A stretch of 34,685 nt of DNA from Acidimicrobiia bacterium (GCA_025937235.1 JAICRU010000027.1:1-34685); one strand, 5' to 3'; counted from the stretch's first letter, positions 24,951 to 34,048 are shown. A program made the numbers and translations. Notes: generated by a model from the sequence alone, not told the origin.

Positions 24951-25292
24951 TCACCCGGCCGCGGCTGCAGCCGTCTCGTTGTCGTAGATGGTCATGAAAT
25001 CGGACAACCGGGTGATGGTGAACACCTCCCGGTAATGGTCGGTCAGGCCGAATGCGCCGACCGCGCGATGCTCGGCCCGGGCGATCGCCAGCACCCCGAC
25101 GATGACCGCTATCCCCGTCGAGTTGATGTAGTCGACGCCCCGGAAGTCCATCAGGATCTTCCCCGGCCCGGATGCGGCTTCCTCGTAGGCGCTTTCCAGG
25201 GCTTCCTTCGCCGCCCGGTTGACGGTCCCACTCATCACCACGACCGAACCGTCCTCGGTCCTCGACACCGTCGCCTCGAAAACGCTCTCCAT
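24951..25292 (-). CDS. STAS-domain anti-sigma factor antagonist
   Basis: A 113-residue paralogue of the neighbouring STAS protein, with VVVMSGTVNRAAKEAL, the phospho-site VDYINSTGIAV and GLTDHYREVFTITRLSDFMTIY. The ATG overlaps the TGA of the phosphatase gene by one base (TGATG), giving translational coupling, and GGAG stands seven bases upstream. It is a probable substrate of the SpoIIE and kinase domains encoded just before. Confidence 0.9.
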   Translation of the reverse strand: MESVFEATVSRTEDGSVVVMSGTVNRAAKEALESAYEEAASGPGKILMDFRGVDYINSTGIAVIVGVLAIARAEHRAVGAFGLTDHYREVFTITRLSDFMTIYDNETAAAAAG

Positions 25293-26923
25293 CAGAGGGC
25301 TCCTTCCCGGTTCATGACGAGCTCGACGGTGTGCGCCCCGCCATTGCTCGTCGACTTGACCTCGTCGACCATTTGCTCGATCAGGAACAGGCCCCAACCA
25401 CGCGGGGTCTGCTCACCGGCCAGCTTGGCTTCGATGTCGGGGACCGCCGCTTCGGGGATCAACTTGTCACCGCCTTGATCGGTGACGAGCACACTCACCG
25501 TGTCGTCGTTGGCGCAGACTTCGACCTCCACATCGAGCTCGGAGCGGAACTCGTTGCCGTGCTCGATTGCGTTCATCACCGTCTCCCCAACTGCGGTCTT
25601 GAGCCGCTCGAGACGGTCCGGCTGAAGCGCCAGTGAGCCGATGGCCGCGGTCACCTTGGCTATGGCGATCCGTTCGTTGCCTTCCTCGCTGGGAACACTG
25701 AACCTCGCCAGCACCTGCGGGCCTTCGGATTCCCCCCCATCCTGCAGCGGGACGCCCCCCTCCAGGGGGAGGAAGGTCGAGGCCGCACCCTGGGCAGAGG
25801 AGGTCCGTTTGACGACCACGAGCGTGATGTCGTCTTCCTGCTCTGCATCGGGCCCGGTGAACTTCTCCAGGTCGTTGACCACCTCGTTGAGCATGTCGTC
25901 CTCTGAGGTCTTCTTTCCGACCCGTCCCATGAGCCGGGCAAATCCGTACATCTCGCCCTCGGGGCTGTGGGCCTCGGTGATCCCGTCACTGGTCAGGACC
26001 ATGACCTCGCCGGCGCCCATCCCGTAACTCGTCTCCTCATAACTCATCCCCGGCATGAGCCCGAGCGGCATCCCTGTCGCCCTCAGCTCGATCACCCCGC
26101 CGTTGCTACGCACATACGGCAGGTTGTGCCCGGCGTTGGCGAAGACGATCTCGCCGGCCCCGGTGTCGATGATGGCGTAGAGGCACGTGACGAACATGGC
26201 CGGGGGGATCTCCGGAACCAGGGAATCGTTCACCTCGGCCAGAACCGCCGAAGGCGCGGAATGCCGCTGCGCCGCCGCCCGGAGCATCGACCGGCAGGTA
26301 GCCATCACGAGTGCCGCGGGCACACCCTTGTCCGTGACGTCGCCGATGACAACGCCGAGCCGCCCGTCTTCGAGGTCGATGAAGTCGTAGAAGTCGCCTC
26401 CGACGGCGCGTGCCGGTCGGTAGAACGCATCGACTTGCCATCCGGTGATGGCGGGCAACTCCTTTGGCAGCAGGGTCTGCTGGATCAGCGCGGCGACCTG
26501 GAGCTCCTGCTGGATGCGTTCCCGCTCCTTGGCCTCCGCCTGTTGCTCTCTGACCAGTTGGGCCACCTTCATGGCCGGCGCCACCTGAGAGGCAAGGCTC
26601 CCCAACAGACGCCGATCATCTGTCGAATAGGGCTGGTCGGAGAGACGGGGGCCGAGGTACAACGCGCCAAGGAGCTCGCCCTGGCCGATCAGCGGCACGA
26701 CCAGCTCCACACCGGACTGGCGTAAACCATCGAGGGCGGCCGACTCAAATTCGAGATCCCGCAGGACCACCGGGCCTCCGTTCGACAGGAGCAGTGCCTC
26801 GAGGGGATCCCCCATCGGGATCGGGATGGCGTCGATGAGCCTCGTCTTCGATTCCGACGCGGTCTCCTCCACCTGCGCCGACTCTGTCCCCTCAGCTCTG
26901 CGTCGTCTCATCAGCTGAACCAT
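25292..26923 (-). CDS. GAF - SpoIIE (PP2C) phosphatase - RsbW-like HATPase fusion protein
   Basis: A 543-residue signalling protein. Residues about 40-150 form a GAF-like sensor domain, a short coiled coil (EQQAEAKERERIQQELQ) follows, and a SpoIIE domain spans about 165-370 with metal Asp residues in GGDFYDF, GDVTDKG, TSDGITEA and EDDITLVVV. The C-terminal domain (about 400-543) is an ATP-binding anti-sigma kinase: N box GETVMNAIEHGN and GWGLFLIEQMVDEV. Thus phosphatase and kinase for the two STAS proteins sit on one chain. No sigma factor gene is present in the window, so the target is elsewhere. It lies immediately after the decayed membrane-protein copies. Confidence 0.9.
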   Translation of the reverse strand: MVQLMRRRRAEGTESAQVEETASESKTRLIDAIPIPMGDPLEALLLSNGGPVVLRDLEFESAALDGLRQSGVELVVPLIGQGELLGALYLGPRLSDQPYSTDDRRLLGSLASQVAPAMKVAQLVREQQAEAKERERIQQELQVAALIQQTLLPKELPAITGWQVDAFYRPARAVGGDFYDFIDLEDGRLGVVIGDVTDKGVPAALVMATCRSMLRAAAQRHSAPSAVLAEVNDSLVPEIPPAMFVTCLYAIIDTGAGEIVFANAGHNLPYVRSNGGVIELRATGMPLGLMPGMSYEETSYGMGAGEVMVLTSDGITEAHSPEGEMYGFARLMGRVGKKTSEDDMLNEVVNDLEKFTGPDAEQEDDITLVVVKRTSSAQGAASTFLPLEGGVPLQDGGESEGPQVLARFSVPSEEGNERIAIAKVTAAIGSLALQPDRLERLKTAVGETVMNAIEHGNEFRSELDVEVEVCANDDTVSVLVTDQGGDKLIPEAAVPDIEAKLAGEQTPRGWGLFLIEQMVDEVKSTSNGGAHTVELVMNREGAL

Positions 26924-26932
26924 GCCCTTTTT

Positions 26933-27404
26933 CTATCCCTCCAACGTCCCGAAATCGTTACGAATCCAAACCGAGACCGACGACGGCTGCATCGTCTCGG
27001 ACACGACACCCACCCAGCCCCCCACCAGCGTGTTTGGGTCGAGACCCTGGCGGAGCGAGCCGGAAAACCCATCCATCACCTGCTCGGCGTCATGGCGGGA
27101 ACGGTTGAATCTCCTCACCACCCCGGGTTGGACCCATCGCCGCAGCGGTGTGAAGAGGGCGGCGGCCAGCGTAGAAGCCGCGACGGTCAGAGAGTGCTCC
27201 GAGAAGAGGGACGACATTGACGCTGGGGCCGATCAGATAGACACCGGACAGGACTCCGAGGACAATCAGGTACGAGACCGTCCTGGACAGGATCCGGTCG
27301 CCGAACAGGACGCCCGCCATCTGGAGGACTACCCAGAAGACACCTAAAGTCAGCATCATCAGCGCCCAGAGGGCGAGCGCGATCCGGGCCACTGTGCTTC
27401 TCAT
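26933..27404 (-). pseudogene. Decayed membrane-sensor paralogue (internal deletion and frameshift)
   Basis: From an ATG at 27404 (MRSTVARIALALW) the frame gives one helix and then jumps directly to DRILSRTVSYLIVLGVLSGVY, which corresponds to the last third of the intact paralogues; some 250 residues are missing. Near 27220 the reading frame shifts: the continuation SLTVAASTLAAALFTPLRRW to NRSRHDAEQVMDGF is in another frame and ends at 26933. Both parts match the genes at 27623 and 28735. Confidence 0.75.
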
Positions 27405-27409
27405 CGGGC

Positions 27410-27499
27410 CTACCGCACCCACATACCGGCCGAAGTCTGTTGCATCGTCCTGGCGACGACGCCCAGCCAGCCTTCCACCACCCCGTCGGAGTCGACGGG
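27410..27499 (-). pseudogene. C-terminal scrap of another membrane-sensor paralogue
   Basis: VDSDGVVEGWLGVVARTMQ, then SAGMWVR and a stop, corresponds to the final 30 residues of the intact neighbours (GWVSVVNETMHPASAGVWVR). A stop codon 46 bases upstream (27545-27547) closes the frame. It stands five bases before the ATG of the other decayed copy, as expected for remains of a tandem array. Confidence 0.7.
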
Positions 27500-27622
27500 C
27501 GAAGGACATCCCGACGCCCAAGGCGATTCAGTCGAACCCAAGGATCATCACCAAAGGGAAGAAATCGGACGTTCGGTGGGTCGCACGGACTCGGCTACAA
27601 GGCCTGTGAACGGAAGCGCCTC

Positions 27623-28738
27623 TCATGGTTCGCGCACCCAGACTCCGGCGGCTGCGGGCTCCATAGCCTGCCTGACCGCAGAGACCCATCCGCTCATGAT
27701 CGCGTCCGGATCGACTTCATCGCGGATAGAGCCCGCGAAGCCGGCCATCACCCGCTCCGCGTCGTACTGAGATCGGTTGAAACGCCGGTCCACCCAGACC
27801 TGCACCCGTCTCCGCACAGGGTTGAACAGAGCCGCCACCGCCAGGGTGGATGCCGCGACTGCCAGATCGCTTTCCGTGTCGAGCAACGAGCTCGCCAGAG
27901 TCACGATGCCGGCGAACACCGCTGCCAGGAGACCGACCACGATCAGGTAGGTGAAGGTGCGGGAGATGAGTCGATCGATCTCGAAGAGCTGGTATCTGAC
28001 CACCGCGACACCGATCGAGATCGGGATCGCCGAGCCACCCAGCAACCAAAGATACTCGCCGGCCGAATCCTCTGGCAGGAACTGACCCAGAGCGATGATC
28101 AGCACGAAGACGGAGCCACCAAAGAGCAACCAGCGATACTGCAGACGCTCGATCCCCGAGCTGCGACGTAACCGACGGATGAGGCTCGTCAAGGCCAAGA
28201 CCGCCAAGAGCACCACGAACAAGAATCCCGAATCTTCGGTGATAAGCGTGAAGGCCGGCGAATCGGCGACCCCCAGCGGATTGGCCAGACCGGTGTCCTC
28301 GAGTGGCGCGGGACTGAACGCGAATCCGAGAGTGGCCCAGACGCCGATGACCCAGAGGCTGCGGCTCACCAGACGCTCGATGCGACCGCCGGGCTGTCCG
28401 GTGGGAAAGTTGGCGAGGAGCCAGACGATGATCAACCAGGGGACTACGCCGAGCACCGTATATCCGAGCTCGATCCAGGCGGCAGTCTGATCGGGGATGT
28501 CGAGGACGACGGATTGCATGGCGAAGGACAGCCCCCAGACCAGGCCGATGGCGAGACAGGCAATCCCTATCCGGTTGCCCGGCTTACGAAAGAGGATCAC
28601 ACCTCCGACCACCGGCCATGAGATCCAGGTGAGGGGCCAAAGCCTGTCACCAGTGTCGGCGAGTGGGCCGTGGAGCATCGCCATGACGGGGCCCACGACA
28701 GAGAGCAACACCAGGAAGGAGATCCAGATCCTTCTCAC
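27623..28738 (-). CDS. Polytopic membrane sensor-like protein (paralogue 2)
   Basis: A 371-residue protein with about eight to nine hydrophobic helices, then ALFNPVRRRVQVWVDRRFNRSQYDAE and a short cytoplasmic end GWVSAVRQAMEPAAAGVWVREP. In other bacteria the same membrane region with the RRFNR(S/A)xYDAxR motif precedes histidine-kinase or phosphatase output domains; here the chain simply stops. It may therefore signal through a separate protein. GTG 28738 was chosen because it overlaps the upstream stop (GTGA) and matches the N-terminus of the paralogues; a GTG at 28756 is possible. Confidence 0.75.
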   Translation of the reverse strand: MRRIWISFLVLLSVVGPVMAMLHGPLADTGDRLWPLTWISWPVVGGVILFRKPGNRIGIACLAIGLVWGLSFAMQSVVLDIPDQTAAWIELGYTVLGVVPWLIIVWLLANFPTGQPGGRIERLVSRSLWVIGVWATLGFAFSPAPLEDTGLANPLGVADSPAFTLITEDSGFLFVVLLAVLALTSLIRRLRRSSGIERLQYRWLLFGGSVFVLIIALGQFLPEDSAGEYLWLLGGSAIPISIGVAVVRYQLFEIDRLISRTFTYLIVVGLLAAVFAGIVTLASSLLDTESDLAVAASTLAVAALFNPVRRRVQVWVDRRFNRSQYDAERVMAGFAGSIRDEVDPDAIMSGWVSAVRQAMEPAAAGVWVREP

Positions 28739-29928
28739 TGACCGCCCCGCACCCACACCCCGGCCGATGCAGGATGCATGGTCTCGTTGACCACCGATAC
28801 CCAGCCCCCCACGACCTTTTCCGCATCGACCTCATCCCTGAGTGTGTCGGTGAACCCGGTCATGACCTGCTCCGCGTCATATCGGGTGCGATTGAACCGA
28901 TGGTCGACCACACCCTGGACTCGTCGCCGCAGTGGGTTGAAGAGCGCGGCCGCGGCCAAGGTGGAGACAGCCACAGCCAGCGGAGAGTCGGTGTCGAGGA
29001 GGGAGGTGAGCCCGGTCAGACCCACGGCGTAGACCAGGGCAAGCAGCGCGATCACGATCGCGTAGGACACGGTCCGGGAGATGATCCGGTCGATCTCGTA
29101 AAGCCGGTATCGCAGGATCGCAAGCGTCGCCGCGATCGGTATGGCGATGATCGATAGGTCGATCCATAGGTCCACGATGTATGGCGGCTCGGCGAGTCCC
29201 ATGCTCTCCAAGGCGATCTCGGCACCCAGGGCGGCAACGAAGGAAGCGCATGCGAGGAGGAACCACTTCAGCTGGAGCCGTTCCACGGTCTCCGCCTTCC
29301 GGTAACGCATGAACAACGACAAGACGGCTCCACCCATGAAAACGGGATACAGGGCGAACAGCGGGCCGGACAGCCAGCCGAACTCCGGGTTAGGCATCCC
29401 CCGAATGCCGATTGGGTTGCTGACCCACTGCAGACACTCCCCGTCGGAGAAATCGGCGCAGAGCTGATCGGTGAAGGAGTAACTGATGAAGGTGAGCGCC
29501 ACCAGAGCCAAACCGAGCCACTGCAGCCATAGCCATCGTCGCGACGGAACCTCACCCGTCGGGAACCAAAGAACCAGGGTGCCCACACCGATGATCCATC
29601 CCAGCCACAAGCCTCCTCCGATGGCGGAGAACGCCAGATATCCCCGGTCGGCCAGACCGCCGGCTATCGCCGAACCGGCAATGAACAGCCCGATCCCGGA
29701 GAAGACCCAGCCGACACGGTTCCCGTTTGCTTTCCATAGGACGAGGGGGCCGAGGACGAGAAAAAGGGTCATCGTCATCAGGTTTCCCCAGGTCTCGGTA
29801 TCGAAGGGCAAGGGATCCAGCCATCCAACCATCCCACCGCCGATCCGAACCGAGAGCAGGAACACACCGATGAGCGCTACCACCCATGCGCTCCCGGCCC
29901 CGACGCGGGCTGCCTCTCCATCCCTCAT
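28735..29928 (-). CDS. Polytopic membrane sensor-like protein (paralogue 1)
   Basis: A 397-residue protein of the same family: about nine transmembrane helices, the RYRLYEIDRIISRTVSYAIV segment, NPLRRRVQGVVDHRFNRTRYDAE, and the terminal NETMHPASAGVWVRGGQ. No kinase, cyclase or DNA-binding domain follows. Start is ATG 29928 (or GTG 29937), with no ribosome binding site. It is the first gene of a series running through the decayed copies to the SpoIIE fusion and STAS genes, and is divergent from the BTAD regulator gene. Confidence 0.75.
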   Translation of the reverse strand: MRDGEAARVGAGSAWVVALIGVFLLSVRIGGGMVGWLDPLPFDTETWGNLMTMTLFLVLGPLVLWKANGNRVGWVFSGIGLFIAGSAIAGGLADRGYLAFSAIGGGLWLGWIIGVGTLVLWFPTGEVPSRRWLWLQWLGLALVALTFISYSFTDQLCADFSDGECLQWVSNPIGIRGMPNPEFGWLSGPLFALYPVFMGGAVLSLFMRYRKAETVERLQLKWFLLACASFVAALGAEIALESMGLAEPPYIVDLWIDLSIIAIPIAATLAILRYRLYEIDRIISRTVSYAIVIALLALVYAVGLTGLTSLLDTDSPLAVAVSTLAAAALFNPLRRRVQGVVDHRFNRTRYDAEQVMTGFTDTLRDEVDAEKVVGGWVSVVNETMHPASAGVWVRGGQ

Positions 29929-29952
29929 GCGATACACAGAATGGCATCGCAG

Positions 29953-30059
29953 CGTTACGTAAATGAAACGAAGAATGTCCCGGAACACCATACGTTCCGA
30001 TTTGGGTCGGTTTTCCGTTCCGTAACGCCCCGCTACGTTGCCCGCTGCAACGGTGAGGT
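29953..30059. promoter_or_regulatory. Divergent control region with nested inverted repeats
   Basis: Outer arms CGTTACG (29953-29959) and CGTAACG (30021-30027) enclose CGGAAC-N7-GTTCCG (29981-29999); GTTCCG recurs at 30017-30022. TACGTT (30034-30039) is a possible -10 box for the BTAD gene and GAGGTGA (30054-30060) its ribosome binding site. Confidence 0.45.
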
Positions 30060-30067
30060 GACGGGTC

Positions 30068-32803
30068 TTGCTCGAAATCAATCTCTTGGGACGTCCCGAG
30101 GTGCTCCTCGACGGAAAGCCGGTCGTGGTCGATACCCGCAAGGCCATCGCCCTGCTCGCCTTTCTGACGGTTGAGAGGTCGGGATCGAGGGATTCGCTGG
30201 CGGCCCTGTTCTGGGCCGACGCATCACAGGAACGGGCCCGGGCAACCCTGAGACGCACCCTCTCCGCCCTTCGGGGAGCCACCCGGTCCGATCTGATCGG
30301 GGCGGACCGCAACCTGGTCACGCTGATCGGGCCGACGCGGTCGGACCTCGAGATCCTGGAAGCCGAGATCGCCGCCACCCGGGACCACGGTCATGACCCG
30401 CGCGATGTCTGCGACCGCTGCATCCCGCATCTGCGCAAAGCCGCCGACCTCTACCGGGGTGACTTCCTCGAGGGCTTCTCGTTGAAAACGTCCCCCGAGT
30501 TCGAGGACTGGGTCCGGAACATGTCCGAAACGGTGCGGATCCGGATTGGGGAGACCTACCACCGGCTGGGCACGGCCCTGGCCGCCGCTGGTGATTATCC
30601 GGGTGCGATCACGGCGGTGACCCGGTGGCTGGAGCTGGACCCCCTCCACGAACCGGCCCATCGCTTCCTCATGCTGCTCCATGCCTGGTCGGGTGACCGG
30701 CCCGGTGCGATAGAGGCCTATCGCGCATGTGTCACGGTTCTCGAGCAGGAGCTGGGGGTGGCACCGCTCGAAGAGACCACCGAGCTGTACGAGGCCATAC
30801 TCGACGAGGACCTGCCGCCGGCGCCGGGGGCTCCACGCCGGGTCAAGGCGGAAACACCTATCAGGACGGTCCAGCAGCCCGACCTCATCGACCGAGAGGA
30901 TGAGCTTGGCCTCCTGAGCCGGACGTTGCGCCGAGCCACTGCCGGGCAGGGATGTGTGCTGTCGATGATCGGGGCGCCGTGGATGGGGAAGACCCGCCTC
31001 CTCGAAGAATTCGCATCGAATTCCGGTCGTGAGTCCGGCATCCTGATCGGCCGGGCCTTCCGAATGGAACAAGACCTGCCTTATGGCGTGGCCATCCAGG
31101 TCCTGGCCGGGGCAGCGCCGTTGATCGATGGGAGCCGGGATGAGATCCCGGATTGGGCAGTCCACGAAGTGGGGAGGCTCGTGCCCGGGCTCCAGTCCGG
31201 TGAAGCCACGACGACGCCCGATCGATTCGGTGAGCTCAGGCTGTTGGAGGGGATCCTCACCGCTCTGTCGACTCTCGCCGCGAGGCGTCCACTGGTCGTG
31301 ATCCTCGACGACGTCCAATGGATGGACCAGGCATCGGCCTCCCTGTTCTCGTACCTCGCCCGGCGCATCGGGGACCTCCCCGTCCTGATGGTGCTCGCCG
31401 CCAGGAGCGAGGATGATCTCCTTCCGGGTGTTGCTGAGATGATGTCCGGAGCCGCCGAGAGAGTCGAGGTCCAGCCCCTGGCCCTGGAGCACCTGATCCC
31501 ACTGACCGATGGCGACGACAACGAAGCCGCACGGTTGCTCGAACAGACCGGAGGGGTTCCTCTGCTGATCAACGAGGCCCTTTCTCCGGACGCGGATCCA
31601 GCGACTCCTGGAATGGCCCGCTACATGGAGGCGCGACTACTCGAGGTCGGCGACCTCGCCCGTCAGATCCTCACCGCGGCCGCGGCCCTGAATGGCACCT
31701 GTGATGCCACCCTCCTGCGTGAGACGAGCGGTCGAAATGAGGAGGAGGTGGTCGAAGCCGTCGAAGAACTCATGGCCGCCCGCCTCTTGCGGGAGATACC
31801 GGAGTCCGATGGCCTCGCATTCACTCTCGACGCCCTAGAGCGAGTCGCTTACGAAGCGACGTCGATGGTGCGTCGGCGGCTCCTCCACCGCAGGGCGGCC
31901 CGCGCCTTGTCGGAGCGGGGGCACGCCCGTTCGGATGCCCGGCTGGCCGCTGCCGTCGCCGGTCATTATCAGGCGGCCGGCGACGACAAGGCTGCGGAGT
32001 GGTACCACCTGGCCGGGGACCTTTCTCGGAGCGTGTATGCCAACGAATCGGCCCGGAAGTTCTACGAGATCGCCCTGGCCGTCGGTGATCCAGACGTCAC
32101 CGGTGCCCGATTGGCCCTCGCCGAGATCGCCATGGCCGCCGGGGAGTACGAACGAGCCAGACGTGAGCTAACTCTGGCGTCGGCACATGCCGAACCGGGT
32201 TCAGCAGGGGTCATCGAGCATCGGACCGGCGAGGTAGAACGCCTGCTCGGGCGCTTCGACGACGCCGAGGCGCACTTCGAGCAAGCCATCCTCAGCCACC
32301 CGGCGCCGGCCGAGGTGCTCGCCGACTGGGCATTGCTGGCGCATCGGGTTGGGGACGCGGCCAAGGCCGCCGAGCTGGCGGAGCGGGCCCGATCGGCCGC
32401 CGAGGACGACGACAGCCCGGCTCACCGATCCAGGGTGCGCAACATCCTCGCCGTCGTCAGCAGCGACAGCAAGGAGGCGTTGGTGCATGCCGATGAGGCC
32501 CTCAGACTCGCGGGAACCGACGATCTGCTCCGGATGGCGGCACTCAACAACAAGGCGATTCTCCTGTCAGAGGACGGCGACAGCCTGACGGCTGTCCGGC
32601 TCGTGGAGGAGGCGATTTCGATCGCCGACCGTACCGGACATCGTCATCGGGAGGCGGCGCTCTGGAACCATCTCGCCGACCTCCATCACCGCGCCGGCCG
32701 TGAAGCCGAGGCGCGGGACGCCCTGAACAAGGCGGTGTCATTGTTCGCCGACATCGACTCGGGCGAGTTCGAGCCCGAGCTCTGGCTCCTCTCCCGCTGG
32801 TGA
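30068..32803 (+). CDS. BTAD/AAA/TPR transcriptional regulator (SARP/AfsR-like)
   Basis: A 911-residue regulator from a TTG start, supported by GGTGAGGTGA eight bases upstream. Residues 1-95 form the OmpR-like winged helix of SARP proteins (EINLLGRPEVLLDGKPV, RKAIALLAFL, ERARATLRRTLSALR). The bacterial transcriptional activation domain spans about 95-250 (YRGDFLEGF, ELDPLHEPAHRFLM). An STAND/AAA module has Walker A GAPWMGKTR near 303 and Walker B LVVILDDVQWMD near 410. The C-terminal 300 residues are TPR-like helical repeats. There is no C-terminal LuxR helix-turn-helix. Such proteins use ATP to activate transcription; the divergent membrane-sensor genes are the nearest candidate targets. Confidence 0.9.
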   Translation: MLEINLLGRPEVLLDGKPVVVDTRKAIALLAFLTVERSGSRDSLAALFWADASQERARATLRRTLSALRGATRSDLIGADRNLVTLIGPTRSDLEILEAEIAATRDHGHDPRDVCDRCIPHLRKAADLYRGDFLEGFSLKTSPEFEDWVRNMSETVRIRIGETYHRLGTALAAAGDYPGAITAVTRWLELDPLHEPAHRFLMLLHAWSGDRPGAIEAYRACVTVLEQELGVAPLEETTELYEAILDEDLPPAPGAPRRVKAETPIRTVQQPDLIDREDELGLLSRTLRRATAGQGCVLSMIGAPWMGKTRLLEEFASNSGRESGILIGRAFRMEQDLPYGVAIQVLAGAAPLIDGSRDEIPDWAVHEVGRLVPGLQSGEATTTPDRFGELRLLEGILTALSTLAARRPLVVILDDVQWMDQASASLFSYLARRIGDLPVLMVLAARSEDDLLPGVAEMMSGAAERVEVQPLALEHLIPLTDGDDNEAARLLEQTGGVPLLINEALSPDADPATPGMARYMEARLLEVGDLARQILTAAAALNGTCDATLLRETSGRNEEEVVEAVEELMAARLLREIPESDGLAFTLDALERVAYEATSMVRRRLLHRRAARALSERGHARSDARLAAAVAGHYQAAGDDKAAEWYHLAGDLSRSVYANESARKFYEIALAVGDPDVTGARLALAEIAMAAGEYERARRELTLASAHAEPGSAGVIEHRTGEVERLLGRFDDAEAHFEQAILSHPAPAEVLADWALLAHRVGDAAKAAELAERARSAAEDDDSPAHRSRVRNILAVVSSDSKEALVHADEALRLAGTDDLLRMAALNNKAILLSEDGDSLTAVRLVEEAISIADRTGHRHREAALWNHLADLHHRAGREAEARDALNKAVSLFADIDSGEFEPELWLLSRW

Positions 32804-32942
32804 GAGGCTTCGCGTACGAATGCAACTCAACGTCCATGCGCTGGCCGCCGCAAGTGAGGGTGTCGGTCGCAGGGGCAGCCCGTCCAAACCTCTCGGTGGT
32901 TTCGGTTGATGTCCGCTCCTTGGGGCAGCAGATTCGAGGTGG

Positions 32943-33320
32943 TCAAGACCCTCGCTCGGCGAGTTCGAAACCCCGCCGACCTGCGTTGTAGATCACGATC
33001 ATCTCGACCGGATCGGAGCCGACGTTTCGGGCATTGTGGGCCATGCCTGCCGGCACGATCAACATGTCGCCCGCGGCCAGCTCCATCGTGTCGGGACCGA
33101 CGGCGTGCTCGACGTTGCCGGCCAAGAAGAGGATTATCTCGGCACAGTTCGGGTGTATGTGTAATGGGTTCTCCGCTCCCGGTTGGATCAGAGCGGTACC
33201 CACTGTGACGCCCGGAATCGAGGTGATCTCCTCGTCGGCGAGGATGTTGAGCCACCCCCAATCCTGGGACGATCCGGCGGCCGGGTCGACCACGCCGCGC
33301 CTGACCAAGTAGTCGCTCAT
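32943..33320 (-). CDS. Cupin domain protein
   Basis: A 125-residue single cupin. Motif 1 is PLHIHPNCAEIILFLAG (two His and Glu for metal) and motif 2 is GDMLIVPAGMAHN. The ATG overlaps the SDR stop (ATGA). Small cupins beside dehydrogenases may be isomerases, dioxygenases or ligand-binding proteins; the sequence does not decide. It ends the right-hand operon, 139 bases from the BTAD gene; no clear terminator is seen in that gap. Confidence 0.85.
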   Translation of the reverse strand: MSDYLVRRGVVDPAAGSSQDWGWLNILADEEITSIPGVTVGTALIQPGAENPLHIHPNCAEIILFLAGNVEHAVGPDTMELAAGDMLIVPAGMAHNARNVGSDPVEMIVIYNAGRRGFELAERGS

Positions 33321-34048
33321 GGCATGTTGTCCCCGCCGTTCGGAGAGAGGACCTGTCCGGTGTAGAAGGAACCGCCCTCGGAGAGTAGGAAGAGGACGGT
33401 GTTGACGGTGTCCTCGACGGTCCCATACCGGCCGAACGGGATCTTGGACAGCTGGAGGTCCTTCCACCACTGGGGAAGTCCGGCCACCCGCTCGGTCAGG
33501 GTCATCACCGGGGCGACCGCATTGACTGCGATGTGGTCCGGCGCCAGTTCCAGGGCGAGGGCCCGGGTCAACCCCACCACTCCGGCCTTCGACGAGGCGT
33601 AGCCGACCTGTTGTGCCTCTGGCCGCAGCCCCATGTTGGAGGTCAGGTTCACGATGCGTCCCTGTCCTGCCTCCCGCATCCGGGGCACGACCGCCCGGCA
33701 GCATAGGAAGGTGCCCTTGAGGTTGAGGTCGATGAGCAGGTCCCAGATTTCCTCGGTCGTCTCGGTGAGCGGGGCGATCCGGTTCGTGCCGGCAATGTTG
33801 ACCAGGGTCGTCGGAGTCCCGAACCTTTCGGTTACCCGGGCCACTCCGGCCTCGATCGATTCGGCCGAAGTCACGTCGACGAGCTCCAGCGAGAGCGAAT
33901 CGGGATGTTCCTCGGCCACGGGCCCGAGGGTGGCGTGGTTCACATCAAACCCCCCGACCCTGTATCCGTTCTCGAGAAGCGCGATCGTGGTCGCGTGGCC
34001 GAGGCCGCCGGCCGCCCCGGTCACGATGGCCACCTTGGAGTCAGTCAT
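33317..34048 (-). CDS. Short-chain dehydrogenase/reductase
   Basis: A 243-residue classical SDR with VTGAAGGLGHATTIAL (TGxxxGxG), NIAGTN, the Ser of LTSNMG, YASSKAG for Tyr-Lys, and TGQVLSPNGGDNMP at the C-terminus. ATG 34048 has GGAAGGTGG upstream and overlaps the preceding gene by eight bases. It is more regular in motifs than the SDR at 20730. The likely reaction is NAD(P)-dependent oxidation of a hydroxy acid or sugar alcohol. Confidence 0.9.
   Translation of the reverse strand: MTDSKVAIVTGAAGGLGHATTIALLENGYRVGGFDVNHATLGPVAEEHPDSLSLELVDVTSAESIEAGVARVTERFGTPTTLVNIAGTNRIAPLTETTEEIWDLLIDLNLKGTFLCCRAVVPRMREAGQGRIVNLTSNMGLRPEAQQVGYASSKAGVVGLTRALALELAPDHIAVNAVAPVMTLTERVAGLPQWWKDLQLSKIPFGRYGTVEDTVNTVLFLLSEGGSFYTGQVLSPNGGDNMP

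Noticed and set aside
30224-31492. 422-codon minus-strand open frame
   Set aside because: Antisense to the BTAD/AAA regulator, whose domains and ribosome binding site are clear.
32500-32803. Possible LuxR-type helix-turn-helix at the end of the BTAD regulator
   Set aside because: The C-terminus ends in TPR-like helices and FEPELWLLSRW; no helix-turn-helix pattern is visible.
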